In this document: piece after piece, positions 40,383 through 49,645 of the stretch | Layout: the number at the start of each line of letters is the position of its first letter | Numbering within the stretch: the stretch's first letter is position 1 | Assembly (NCBI RefSeq): GCF_009862265.1 | Contig: NZ_WWGX01000006.1 | Coordinates: forward strand, 286,644-350,643 | Reading direction: 5' to 3' | Length of the DNA stretch: 64,000 nt | Origin: Streptomyces sp. SID8352 | GTDB taxonomy: Bacteria > Actinomycetota > Actinomycetes > Streptomycetales > Streptomycetaceae | The notes under the pieces: generated by a model | What the model saw: only the letters and a program-made list of their open reading frames with translations | The model's database searches: none | What the model was told of the DNA's origin: nothing | Made by a program: the position numbers and the translations under genes

Positions 40383-40649
40383 TCAGTCTTCGGACGCGGC
40401 CGGCTTGGAGCGCTTGATGCGGACGACACGCTTCTTCGGCTCGCTGCTGGGCGCGATCTTCGCGACCCACTCTCGGGTGAAGCCGGTGAGCTTGGCCATG
40501 TGCGACGGGCCCTTGCCGGCCGCGCGCCCCTCCACCAGCAGCTCGCGCAGTTCGGCGTCGGCGCTCAGGAAGGCGTTCTCGGCGCGGACGCGCTTCTTGG
40601 TTGCGGCCACGATCCTCTCGTCCAGCTCGTCCAAGTCCATGTCGCACAT
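40383..40649 (-). CDS. Small HTH-like protein, leftward
   Basis: An 88-residue basic protein. The ATG at 40649 is chosen for size; one three codons later is equally possible and neither has a strong ribosome site. DLDELDERIVAATKKRVRAENAFLSADAELRELLVEGRAAGKGPSHMAKLTGFTREWVAKIAP gives a helical hairpin and a C-terminal HTH, as in small phage sigma-like or Xis-like regulators. It is divergent from the endonuclease VII gene, with both promoters in 75 bp, so it may autoregulate there. Confidence 0.55.
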   Translation of the reverse strand: MCDMDLDELDERIVAATKKRVRAENAFLSADAELRELLVEGRAAGKGPSHMAKLTGFTREWVAKIAPSSEPKKRVVRIKRSKPAASED

Positions 40650-40689
40650 GGTGGCACAACTCTGAGCCACTGCGCTACGCGACCGCGCA

Positions 40690-40718
40690 TTGTGAACGCG
40701 GACCGCGAACGCTATTCT
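40690..40718 (+). promoter_or_regulatory. Promoter giving a probably leaderless endonuclease VII mRNA
   Basis: TTGTGA (40690-40695), 17 bp, TATTCT (40713-40718). The ATG of the next gene begins only 7 bp after the -10 hexamer and there is no ribosome site, so the transcript probably starts at or next to the initiation codon. Confidence 0.5.
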
Positions 40719-40725
40719 CATAGAC

Positions 40726-41292
40726 ATGACAGCGGAGATCCCGCCTGTGCCCAACAGGCGTACCGAGACACGCCATGCCGCTCCAGGGAAGACCTGCAAT
40801 CACTTCCAGAAGTACGGCATGACCTGCGACGACTTCGACAGGTTGCTTGCTCGTGCGGCTGGCCGGTGCGAGCTGTGCAAGACGCTCGAAGAGGAGACTC
40901 AGCGCGGAGCACTCGTCATCGATCACTTCGAGGGCGGCGGACTGTTTTTCGTCCGCGGACTTCTGTGCGACCGCTGCAACTCGGTCATGTCACGGCACGA
41001 CAGGGCGGTGGCGTGGGGGCCTTCCTCGCTGCCCTGGAAGGACAAGGCGCGGGCCTACCACCTTGCCGCGTTCGGGCAGCCCAGCCTGGACGAGTTCGAG
41101 CAAGCCGACCGACACATCGCGTCACGCCGGACCTACCACGTCAAGGACCGGGCATACCTCCTGGTCGCACCACGGAAGGCGCTCGTCGTCCGACTAGACC
41201 GGTCGATGACAGAGACCGCAGCCAAGCTGCGCCGCCACCTCACCGAGAGGCAGAGGGAGCGGCTGATCGAACTCCTATCTGGGAGGGAGTGA
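40726..41292 (+). CDS. Endonuclease VII-family HNH nuclease
   Basis: A 188-residue protein. CNHFQKYGMTCDDFDRLLARAAGRCELCKT (zinc ligands C48 and C51), LVIDH (catalytic DH, H67) and VRGLLCDRCNSVM (C81, C84 and Asn85) make the recombination endonuclease VII pattern, a treble-clef His-Me nuclease that cuts branched DNA such as Holliday junctions. The C-terminal 90 residues are extra and charged (LRRHLTERQRERLIELLSG). It fits with the recombination genes upstream and the replisome downstream. The start is likely leaderless. Confidence 0.85.
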   Translation: MTAEIPPVPNRRTETRHAAPGKTCNHFQKYGMTCDDFDRLLARAAGRCELCKTLEEETQRGALVIDHFEGGGLFFVRGLLCDRCNSVMSRHDRAVAWGPSSLPWKDKARAYHLAAFGQPSLDEFEQADRHIASRRTYHVKDRAYLLVAPRKALVVRLDRSMTETAAKLRRHLTERQRERLIELLSGRE

Positions 41293-41370
41293 TCAGCCCC
41301 AGACCTCCATGAGGGCTGTCCCAAAACCAGTCATGACCAGCACAGACACCCCTCCCTAAGGAAGTCATCC

Positions 41371-42333
41371 GTGAGCACTGAGGCCGTCGGCTGGGCCATG
41401 GATCACGCGCCCATGCTGCGCACCGAGAAGGGCAAGCCGGACACCACTGCCCGGCACGTCCTTCAGGTGCTCGCTGAGCACGCGAGTCCCACCGGCACGG
41501 AGGCGCACCCGTCGGTGCTCCGCATCCAGTACCGCACCGGCCTCGACCGGGTCACTGTTCAGCGGGCCCTGCGGCGACTGGAGAAGGGCAGCCTGATCGC
41601 CAAGGACGGCACCAAGGAGGGCCGCACCCGCTACAAGCTCGCAATGGGACTGCGCCGGCCCGCCACGGACTGGAGCGACCTGGAGAGGGAGGAGGACGAG
41701 TTCCGTGCCGCGGCTGCTGAGCGGAAGCGCCGGTCCCGCGCGAAGAGCGTCACGCACGCAGAGTTCGTGACTGTCACAGACTCAGAAGGCGTGACCGTCA
41801 CGCACGGAAAGTCCGTGACCGGCGATGTCACACACTCTGAGTCCGTCCGTCACGCACTTAAAGTCCGTTCGTCACGCACGGAACGCAGCCCTAACCACCC
41901 ACAACCGTCAGACAACCAACTACTAAAAGACTCTTCTCCCGCAGCCAAGCCCGACGAGCAGCAGGCGCACACCGCCCCCGTCCAGACCAAGAGCAGCAGC
42001 GAGAAGACAGATCACCACCTCGAAGCCTTCGGCGCCTTCTGGCTGACCTACCCCAAGCGCAAGGCCAAGGAAGAAGCCAAGAAGGCCTGGATCGCCGCCA
42101 TCGAACGAGGCGCCGACCCGCAGCACATCCTCGCCGCCGCTAAGGGCTACGCCCACGAACGTGCCGGCCAGGACCCCAAGTACACGAAGTACCCCGCCAC
42201 CTGGCTCAACAAGGGCTGCTACGACGACGAGCCCGACCCCCAGCCCGGCCGGCCGCCGCTGCGCGCCGTGTCCGGCGGCTACCAGCCGTACCGCAACCCC
42301 ACCGACCAGTCCGTCTACGACGAGGATCTCTGA
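41371..42333 (+). CDS. Phage-type replication initiator with N-terminal winged HTH
   Basis: A 320-residue protein; the GTG at 41371 follows AAGGAAG. Residues 1-95 form a winged HTH (DTTARHVLQVLAEHASPTGTEAHPSVLRIQYRTGLDRVTVQRALRRLEKGSLIAKDG), as in phage O/DnaD-like initiators. The middle (about 125-165) is low-complexity, because the DNA there holds iterons. The C-terminal part (FGAFWLTYPKRKAKEEAKKAWIAAIERGADPQHIL... YPATWLNKG) is the domain shared by many phage replication proteins that contacts the loader or helicase. The loader gene overlaps its last base. It probably binds the internal repeats and recruits DnaB. Confidence 0.8.
   Translation: MSTEAVGWAMDHAPMLRTEKGKPDTTARHVLQVLAEHASPTGTEAHPSVLRIQYRTGLDRVTVQRALRRLEKGSLIAKDGTKEGRTRYKLAMGLRRPATDWSDLEREEDEFRAAAAERKRRSRAKSVTHAEFVTVTDSEGVTVTHGKSVTGDVTHSESVRHALKVRSSRTERSPNHPQPSDNQLLKDSSPAAKPDEQQAHTAPVQTKSSSEKTDHHLEAFGAFWLTYPKRKAKEEAKKAWIAAIERGADPQHILAAAKGYAHERAGQDPKYTKYPATWLNKGCYDDEPDPQPGRPPLRAVSGGYQPYRNPTDQSVYDEDL
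41749..41879. repeat. Six GTCACNCAC-type iterons, candidate replication origin
   Basis: GTCACGCAC occurs at 41749, 41797, 41849 and 41871, with near copies at 41773 (GTCACAGAC) and 41827 (GTCACACAC). Start-to-start distances are 24, 24, 30, 22 and 22 bp, close to whole helical turns. Directly downstream, 41890-41940 is the most AT-rich stretch nearby (…CAACTACTAAAAGACTC…). Iterons plus an AT-rich tract inside the initiator gene reproduce the lambda O/ori arrangement. Confidence 0.65.
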
Positions 42334-43036
42334 TGCAGTACATCCCGCCGAACAACCTGCGAGGCCACGACCTCGCCCCGCTGCTGGCCGCCCGCGGCCT
42401 GGACCCGGACTGGATCCAACTCCACAACTTCGACCCGCACAGCCCGCAGAACGTCGCCCGCCACACCTACTCCGACATCGCAGCCCTCGTCCCGTTCCAC
42501 TACCGGTCCGCAGTGCCCACGCTGCCCGAACTGCGGCAGTGGGTCGACGGCCTCGTCGCCACCGCGAAGGAAGCCCAGGCCGAACGGAACTCGCCGATCG
42601 CCTCGGTCGCACACGGCCCGTCACTGCTACTCCTCGGCGTCACCGGCGTCGGCAAGACCTACGAGGCATACGGCGCCATGCGTGAACTGGCTGTGACCGG
42701 GGTGCGCTGCTGGTGGCAGGTGACCACCGCCGCCGACCTGTACGCGGCCCTGCGCCCCCGGCACGGCATCGACGCGGAGGCAGAGTTCCGCCGCTACAGG
42801 GACACACCCCTGCTCCTCGTCGATGATCTCGGAGCCGAGGGCAAGCCCTCAGCCTTCACAGAAGAGGTCAACTTCCGGCTGATCAACCACCGGTACGAGC
42901 GGCACCTTCCCACCCTGTTCACGTCGAACGCCGACGCCGGCCAGCTCCGGGACCGCCTCGGCGACCGCGTCACATCCCGGCTCCGGGAGATGTGCCAGCG
43001 AATCGCCATGAAGGGCAACGACCGCCGGAGGGCCGC

Positions 43037-43040
<4 letters not shown>
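42333..43040 (+). CDS. DnaC/IstB-like helicase-loader ATPase
   Basis: A 235-residue AAA+ ATPase. Walker A is LLLGVTGVGKTYEAYGA (about 98-114), Walker B is PLLLVDDLGAE (about 156-166), and the sensor/arginine-finger region TLFTSNADAGQLRDRLGDRVTSRLREM follows, all typical of DnaC/IstB loaders. It overlaps the initiator stop by one base and the DnaB start by 4 bp. It would load the element's own DnaB at the iteron origin. Confidence 0.88.
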
Positions 43041-44419
<1,379 letters not shown>

Positions 44420-44420
44420 C

Positions 44421-44699
44421 ATGAGCGAACCCACTCCGGATGACATCGCGGCGATGCGGGCCGACGGCAGCCTCCGCGACTACCTCAAGTTCCTCACCAG
44501 CCAGGCCCTTCGGCCTGAGCCCCGACCGGCGCCGGTGCTGGCCGCGGTGCCAGACCTCGGCTACCGGATCGCGCACCCCGGCGGCTGGCCGCTCGGCACC
44601 GCCGCCTCGGGTCCGACTCCGCCCCCGAACACCTGCACCTGCGCCCGCTGCGGCGGCAACCCCAACACCCCAACCACCCACCTGAAGGACGCCGCCTGA
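44421..44699 (+). CDS. Small hypothetical protein
   Basis: A 92-residue protein, ATG directly after the DnaB stop. MSEPTPDDIAAMRADGSLRDYLKFLTSQAL is a short helical head; the rest is Pro-rich, ending in CTCARCGGNPNTP, a possible single CxCxxC metal site. Its last base overlaps the methyltransferase ATG. No family recognised. Confidence 0.5.
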   Translation: MSEPTPDDIAAMRADGSLRDYLKFLTSQALRPEPRPAPVLAAVPDLGYRIAHPGGWPLGTAASGPTPPPNTCTCARCGGNPNTPTTHLKDAA

Positions 44700-46426
44700 T
44701 GCCCACCACGTCCAAGAAGCAGAAGGCCCGCACGGCCACGCACCGGCCAGCTGTCCGACGCCGCCGCTTCCGCCACGACGACCTAGTCGCCGTGGACCTG
44801 TTCTCCGGCTTCGGCGGCCTGACCCGCGGAATCGAGATGGCCGGGTTCACGACGATCATGGCGGCGAACCACAACAGCTACAAAGTCGAGGTCCACGAGG
44901 CCAACCACCCCAACGCCGAACACTGGATCGCCGACCTGGTCGACCCCGACGCCGCCGACTACCACTCCGCCCGAGACCTTCCCGCCGCCGACCTCCTCGT
45001 CGCCGGAGTCTCATGCGTCAACCACTCGTTCGCCAACACGCAGCGGGCCTACGCACACGGCCTGACCCTTTTCGGGATGGACGACCCCGACTACGAGGAC
45101 AGGGTCACCCGCTCCGAGCGAGACCGGGCCACCGCCAACTGCGTCCTGCACTACGCGCAGAAACACCGGCCGCGGATGATCCTCGTGGAGTGCACCACCG
45201 AACTGCAGTCCTGGGGACCACTCCTGCCCGGCAGCAAGAAGATCGGCGACGGCTCCACCTACCGGTGGTGGCTCCGCCAGTTCGACCTGCTCGACTACAA
45301 CCACCAGGTCCTGTTCCTCAACAGCCAGTTCTTCGGCGTCCCGCAGTCCCGCAACCGCGGCTACTGGGTCTTCGTCCACAAGTCCCTGCCCATGCCGGAC
45401 CTCGACCACCGGCCCGCGTCCCGGTGCGAGCCCTGTGACAAGGACATCGAGGCCATCTGGACCTGGCGGACCGGCATTCCGCCGACCGGGAAGGTCGCCT
45501 ACGGCGAGCAGTACGAGTACCGGTGCCCCTCCTGCCGCACCCGCGTCGAACCGCCCGCCACCCCGTCCATCACCGCACTCGACCTCACGGACCTCGGCAC
45601 CCGGATCGGCGACCGGCCCGTCAAGACATTCAAGGACGGCCACCGCGGCCCGTTCGCCGCATCGACGACCGCCCGCATCGAACGCTGCCGCCAGAAGTTC
45701 GCCGACTTCCCCGCGATCCTCATGCCGGCGAAGGGCGTCCACGGCAGCGAGCGGCTACTCCTGCAGCCGCTCGCCACGCAGACCAGCCAGCAGGAAGCAG
45801 CGCTCCTGTCGACAGGGCCCGGCCTGTGGGACAACGATGCGGCACTCTCCCTCGCGGTCGACAACTACCAAGGCGCGCCCCGCGGCCCAGGGGGGCCGCT
45901 GCCCACCCAGGTCGGCTCCGAGACCCTCGCGGTCGTCTCCTCCGGTGTTCTCCCGTACCGCAAGAACACGGTGCCCCAGCTGTACACGGAGCCGATGCCC
46001 ACGTTCACCGCCGAACAGATCCCCGGAGTCCTCACCGCGGCCGGCTGGTTCAAGCAGAACGGAACCACACCCAACCACGGGACTGCCCCGCACCCCGTCA
46101 CCGACCCGCTCGGCACCCTCACCGCCCACGACACGACCGCGCTCCCAACTGCGAACTGGGGGCCCGCGCTGTCGCAAGTGCCGTTCGACGAGTGCTTCTA
46201 CCGGATGATGGCCGCCCACGAGATCGGCCGCGGATGCGGTTTCGACGTCAACTTCCGAGACCACACCGGGATCTTCAAGGTCTGGGGCACCGCACGCGAT
46301 CAGGTCGACGGCTTCGGGAACGCCGTCTCTCCGCAGGTGGGTGCCTGGATCGGAACGCGGCTGCGGGCCGTGATCCACAGCCCGCAGGACTCCGGAACGG
46401 CCGCCGACCTTGCCGAAGCCGCCTGA
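44699..46426 (+). CDS. Cytosine-C5 DNA methyltransferase family protein with altered catalytic motifs
   Basis: A 575-residue protein. Motif I is VAVDLFSGFGGLTRGIEMAG (about 31-49). The motif IV position reads GVSCVNHSF, keeping the nucleophile Cys106 but not the usual Pro-Cys-Gln; motif VI reads LVECTTEL instead of ENV. Motif VIII GVPQSRNRGYWV and motif X DGFGNAVSPQVG are standard. Two CxxC pairs (about 243-246 and 276-279) suggest a zinc ribbon in the target domain. It should methylate, or otherwise modify, cytosine C5; no restriction endonuclease is adjacent, so it is an orphan enzyme probably protecting element DNA. Confidence 0.8.
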   Translation: MPTTSKKQKARTATHRPAVRRRRFRHDDLVAVDLFSGFGGLTRGIEMAGFTTIMAANHNSYKVEVHEANHPNAEHWIADLVDPDAADYHSARDLPAADLLVAGVSCVNHSFANTQRAYAHGLTLFGMDDPDYEDRVTRSERDRATANCVLHYAQKHRPRMILVECTTELQSWGPLLPGSKKIGDGSTYRWWLRQFDLLDYNHQVLFLNSQFFGVPQSRNRGYWVFVHKSLPMPDLDHRPASRCEPCDKDIEAIWTWRTGIPPTGKVAYGEQYEYRCPSCRTRVEPPATPSITALDLTDLGTRIGDRPVKTFKDGHRGPFAASTTARIERCRQKFADFPAILMPAKGVHGSERLLLQPLATQTSQQEAALLSTGPGLWDNDAALSLAVDNYQGAPRGPGGPLPTQVGSETLAVVSSGVLPYRKNTVPQLYTEPMPTFTAEQIPGVLTAAGWFKQNGTTPNHGTAPHPVTDPLGTLTAHDTTALPTANWGPALSQVPFDECFYRMMAAHEIGRGCGFDVNFRDHTGIFKVWGTARDQVDGFGNAVSPQVGAWIGTRLRAVIHSPQDSGTAADLAEAA

Positions 46427-46617
46427 TGCTGCGCTGTGTGGCGTGTGGGCGGCGTCTGGTCCGCCCGTCCCCGTCGGGTCTCGGCCCGGTCTGCGCCCGC
46501 CGCCTTCACCCCACCCGGCCACGCATCAGCCGCGCCACCGAACCACCGACCGAGCCCATACCCGGGCAGACAGCCCTGCCGCTCACCGACCGCCAACCCA
46601 CCCTCTGGAGCCTCTGA
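46426..46617 (+). CDS. Small zinc-ribbon protein (DUF6011-like)
   Basis: A 63-residue protein whose ATG overlaps the methyltransferase stop and whose stop overlaps the next ATG. LRCVACGRRLVRPSPSGLGPVCARR matches the CxxCGRxL-GxxC pattern of DUF6011-type single zinc motifs; the rest is disordered. It is too short for reliable function assignment. Confidence 0.6.
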   Translation: MLRCVACGRRLVRPSPSGLGPVCARRLHPTRPRISRATEPPTEPIPGQTALPLTDRQPTLWSL

Positions 46618-47141
46618 TGACCCCACCCCGCCGTATCCAGCGCCGCCGCACGAAGGGCTGGCGCGCCCCGCATGGCGCCGTCTACGTCGGCCGCGGCACC
46701 CGCTGGGGCAACCCCAACCGCATCGTTCCGGCGGACTTCGGCGGCTGGGACGTCACCCACGACCACGGCAGCACCGTCGGCACGTTCGCCTCGAAGCACG
46801 ACGCGCGCCTCTTCGCCGTCGAGTCCTACCGGGCCCACCTGGAAGACCATGCCGATCTTGCCGTCAGGGCTCGCCGCGACCTCGCGGGCCGGGACCTCAT
46901 GTGCTGGTGCCCGCTCGACGAGCCCTGCCACGCCGACGTGCTGCTGGAACTCGCGAACCCCGCCGACGACTGCCTCACCTGCGAGCACTTCCTGCCCGCC
47001 AGTCCCCCCGAGGAGCAATGCAACCCCGACGGCTGCGGCTGCACCGGCTACCCGGACGCCTGCGACATCCACGCCGCACCCGCCGGAGCCACCTTCCCGA
47101 TCGCCAACTGCCCCCGCTGGCAGACCGCGCGCACTCCGTGA
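46617..47141 (+). CDS. DUF4326-domain protein
   Basis: A 174-residue protein; the ATG overlaps the preceding stop. It opens with the family signature PPRRIQRRRTKGWRAPHGAVYVGRGTRWGNPNRI and continues to RDLAGRDLMCWCPLDEPCHADVLLELAN, the conserved CWC-x5-CHAD block of DUF4326. The C-terminal 60 residues are Cys-rich (CLTCEHFLP, CNPDGCGCTGYPDACDIH), possibly metal binding. DUF4326 proteins are common in phages; their activity is not established, though a role in nucleotide chemistry has been suspected from context. Confidence 0.75.
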   Translation: MTPPRRIQRRRTKGWRAPHGAVYVGRGTRWGNPNRIVPADFGGWDVTHDHGSTVGTFASKHDARLFAVESYRAHLEDHADLAVRARRDLAGRDLMCWCPLDEPCHADVLLELANPADDCLTCEHFLPASPPEEQCNPDGCGCTGYPDACDIHAAPAGATFPIANCPRWQTARTP

Positions 47142-47148
47142 ACGCGGC

Positions 47149-47177
47149 GGCCCGGCCGGAAGGTAGCCGGCCGGGCC
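47149..47177. terminator. 11-bp perfect stem-loop before the VUT transporter gene
   Basis: GGCCCGGCCGG (47149-47159) pairs with CCGGCCGGGCC (47167-47177) around AAGGTAG, 8 bp after the DUF4326 stop. With the hairpin at 48567 it brackets the transporter/DpdA-like pair. Confidence 0.6.
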
Positions 47178-47234
47178 TGGCCCGCACCCTACGCCGAGGG
47201 ACCGGTAGTCCCGCAAACCACCAGGAGACACCCA

Positions 47235-47759
47235 ATGGCCACGCGTATCACCCCCACAGGGGCAACAGCCCTCACCGCCTACATCGCCACCATCCCGGCC
47301 GCCAACCTCGCCGTAACCCACTTCGGCGTCGTTCCAGTAGGACTCGGCTACACCGCCCCCGCCGGGGTCTACGCCGTGGGCCTGGCACTCGTCCTGCGGG
47401 ACGTAGCCCGCGAGGCGGCTGGGCGGGCTGCGGTCCTGGCCGCGATCGTCGTAGGCGCCGGCATGTCGTGGTGGCTGGCTGATCCGGCGTTGGCGGTCGC
47501 CTCGACGGCAGCGTTCGTGCTGGCGGAGACGATGGACTTCGCCGTGTACGAGCCGCTGCGCCGCCGGGGTCTGCTGGTGGCGATGCTGGCCTCCAACGCG
47601 GTCGGCCTTGCCGCGGACAGCCTGATCTTCCTTAGGCTGGCGTTCGGGTCGCTGGAGTACCTGCCGGGCCAGTTGCTCGGGAAGACGTGGATGACGCTCG
47701 CCGCGGTCGCTGTGATCGCCGTGATTTCGCGGCGCCGAGTTCGGGCGGTGGCGGCGTGA
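47235..47759 (+). CDS. VUT-family (YhhQ-like) queuosine-precursor transporter
   Basis: A 174-residue integral membrane protein with about five or six helices; the ATG at 47235 follows CAGGAGACACCC. Family features are the early VxxAN-like segment (AANLAVTHFG), an inner-membrane loop with GLALVLRDVAREAAGR (the RD motif) and AETMDFAVYEPLRRRG near the end of helix four, as in YhhQ/VUT proteins that import preQ0, preQ1 or queuine. Its last codons overlap the DpdA-like gene by 4 bp, a direct functional link: precursor import feeding a transglycosylase. Confidence 0.85.
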   Translation: MATRITPTGATALTAYIATIPAANLAVTHFGVVPVGLGYTAPAGVYAVGLALVLRDVAREAAGRAAVLAAIVVGAGMSWWLADPALAVASTAAFVLAETMDFAVYEPLRRRGLLVAMLASNAVGLAADSLIFLRLAFGSLEYLPGQLLGKTWMTLAAVAVIAVISRRRVRAVAA

Positions 47760-48559
47760 GCGTCTTCCTGCTGGGCGCGCCGCCCGCGTTCATGAAGTAC
47801 ACGGATGTGCCGCTGTTCGTCTCCAACCGGCCCCTGTCGAAGCTGAAGGAGCTGTACCGGGCCCGCGGCCGGGTCTCGGTCGACTCCGGCGGCTTCTCCG
47901 AGTTGGACGGTCACGGGTCGTGGGACTACGGCCCCACCCCCCGCCAGTACGCCGGGCAGGTCGGACGTTACGTCGACGAGGTCGGCATCGACTGGGCTGC
48001 CCCGCAGGACTGGATGTGCGAGCCGTGGATCACCGCGAAGACCGGCCTGACCGTGGAAGAGCATCAGGCCCGCACCGTGGGGAACTACCTGGACCTGAAA
48101 GCCATTGATGACCGGCTGCCGATCATTCCGGTCTTGCAGGGCTGGACGATCCCGGACTACGAGCGCTGCATCGATCTGTATGACCGGGCAGGGATCGATC
48201 TTCGTGCCCTGCCGCTGGTCGGGATTGGGTCGGTATGCCGTCGGCAGGGCACCGAGGAGGCGGCCCGGCTGGTGACGGAGATCGCCGGGCACGGGATACG
48301 CCTGCACGGTTTCGGCTTCAAGATTGACGGTTTGCGGAGGGTGGCCCGGTACCTGCCGTCGTCGGACTCGATGGCCTGGTCCGCGGCTGGTCGCCGTGAG
48401 GGCCAGGGCTGCGACTTTCGGTTCCCGGCCTCGCGTGGTCCGCACAAGAACGAGGCGAACTGCTTGCGCTACGCGTTGGGGTGGCGGGCGGAGGTGCTGG
48501 CCGCGGTCCGGGAGGGTCTGAGCCAGCCCGAGCAGCTTGTCTTTCCTCTCGCCGCTTGA
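47756..48559 (+). CDS. DpdA-like transglycosylase (TGT superfamily), predicted 7-deazaguanine DNA-modifying enzyme
   Basis: A 267-residue TIM-barrel protein; the GTG at 47756 overlaps the transporter stop. VSVDSGGFSEL (Asp43) is the TGT nucleophile/base-recognition motif DSGGF. IPVLQGW (about 124-130), LPLVGIGSVCRRQGT (about 152-166), RLHGFGFKIDGL and DSMAW complete the pattern seen in phage DpdA proteins rather than cellular tRNA TGT; the CxCxxC zinc site of tRNA TGT is absent. DpdA enzymes swap guanine in DNA for preQ0-type bases. No preQ0 synthesis genes are nearby, so precursor would come from the host or through the coupled transporter. Confidence 0.8.
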   Translation: MSVFLLGAPPAFMKYTDVPLFVSNRPLSKLKELYRARGRVSVDSGGFSELDGHGSWDYGPTPRQYAGQVGRYVDEVGIDWAAPQDWMCEPWITAKTGLTVEEHQARTVGNYLDLKAIDDRLPIIPVLQGWTIPDYERCIDLYDRAGIDLRALPLVGIGSVCRRQGTEEAARLVTEIAGHGIRLHGFGFKIDGLRRVARYLPSSDSMAWSAAGRREGQGCDFRFPASRGPHKNEANCLRYALGWRAEVLAAVREGLSQPEQLVFPLAA

Positions 48560-48566
48560 CCGTAGT

Positions 48567-48597
48567 CCGGCCGCCCGCAGGGAGCGCGGGCGGCCGG
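48567..48597. terminator. 12-bp perfect stem-loop after the DpdA-like gene
   Basis: CCGGCCGCCCGC (48567-48578) pairs with GCGGGCGGCCGG (48586-48597), starting 7 bp past the stop. A GAGGAGACC ribosome site for the next gene follows 25 bp later. Confidence 0.65.
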
Positions 48598-48629
48598 TGC
48601 CCCCACCCTTCCACACCGAGGAGACCCTG

Positions 48630-49328
48630 ATGACCGATCCCACCACCCCGCCCGTCCCCGCGCCAGTCATGGACCAGGCTGCGCTCCGTGCCGAGCTGGT
48701 CAAGGTCACCGAACAGCGCGACTACTGGCACTACGAACTGCGCTGCGCCGACGCACGTATCGCCGAGCTGGGCCGTCAGGTCCGGGAATCGAAGTCCGCA
48801 ACGCTGCCCGCGCCCGTCGACCAGGCCGCGATCGTCCGCGCCTGCGCTGCGCTCGTGGGCGACACCTACAGCGGCGAGTGGGCCGCCGACGCGGTGGCAA
48901 CGCTGGAGGCGGACGCCGACCGGATCGAGCGCGGCGAGCCGTGCAGCCTGCTGCTCATCGCTACCGGGCTGTCCACCACCGCCACCGACCAGGCCGCTGC
49001 CCTCCGCGAAGCCGCCGCCGCTGTGGCCGCCCTGGACCGCCGGGAGATCGGCATCACCGCCGACACCATCCGCGACGCTCGGGAGGAAGACCGCGACGAG
49101 GGAGCCGACCTGCTGCGCCGCATGGCCGACGAGACGGCAGCCACCGAGACCGCTGCGCTCAACCCGGCCGAACGCACGATGCTGACCTACGCCCTCGACC
49201 AGGCACAGGAACGGATCTGGTCCGAGGACGGGTTCACCCACGAGGACCAGGCCGCCGTCGACTCGCTTCGTCGCCTGACCGTGGAGCAGCCCGCCGCCGG
49301 GGCGCGGCAGGACGGGGCGCAGCGATGA
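48630..49328 (+). CDS. Hypothetical helical protein
   Basis: A 232-residue protein; the ATG at 48630 has GAGGAGACC upstream. An N-terminal coiled coil (ALRAELVKVTEQRDYWHYELRCADARIAELGRQVRE) is followed by Ala/Asp/Glu-rich helices. No motif is recognised. It overlaps the next gene by 4 bp. Confidence 0.55.
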   Translation: MTDPTTPPVPAPVMDQAALRAELVKVTEQRDYWHYELRCADARIAELGRQVRESKSATLPAPVDQAAIVRACAALVGDTYSGEWAADAVATLEADADRIERGEPCSLLLIATGLSTTATDQAAALREAAAAVAALDRREIGITADTIRDAREEDRDEGADLLRRMADETAATETAALNPAERTMLTYALDQAQERIWSEDGFTHEDQAAVDSLRRLTVEQPAAGARQDGAQR

Positions 49329-49645
49329 CCGCCTTCGTGTTCGCCGTCGCGGCCGCTCTCGCAGTCGGCTACACCGCAGGACGCATCAAGCCCTGCACTC
49401 GCGCCTCCCACTGGGCCCACTGGCTGTTCGTGGGCACCACCCGCCCCAGCCGCCGAGACCCCCGCTGGTGGCTGGCCCAAGCCGTGTTCCTCGGCGAGAT
49501 CGCCGTGCTCCTCGGCACCCGGCCTCGGCAGACCCTCCACGCCTGGAAGCACCGCAACGACCCGCCGCCGGGGCGCGGTCCAGCGCTCAAGATCGCCCCC
49601 GAGTGGGCAGCGGAGGCCGACCGGCCGCGCGGGGTGGGGGCGTGA
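49325..49645 (+). CDS. Small membrane-anchored protein
   Basis: A 106-residue protein; the ATG overlaps the previous stop. MTAFVFAVAAALAVGYTAGRIKP is a membrane anchor or uncleaved signal; a second hydrophobic stretch (WWLAQAVFLGEIAVLLG) follows a basic loop. The C-terminus is soluble and Pro-rich. Such proteins recur in Streptomyces phages and elements; function unknown. Confidence 0.55.
   Translation: MTAFVFAVAAALAVGYTAGRIKPCTRASHWAHWLFVGTTRPSRRDPRWWLAQAVFLGEIAVLLGTRPRQTLHAWKHRNDPPPGRGPALKIAPEWAAEADRPRGVGA

Noticed and set aside
44699..48559. A restriction-modification or DISARM-type defence island
   Set aside because: No restriction endonuclease, helicase or nuclease accompanies the methyltransferase and DpdA-like genes; protection of the element's own DNA is the simpler reading.
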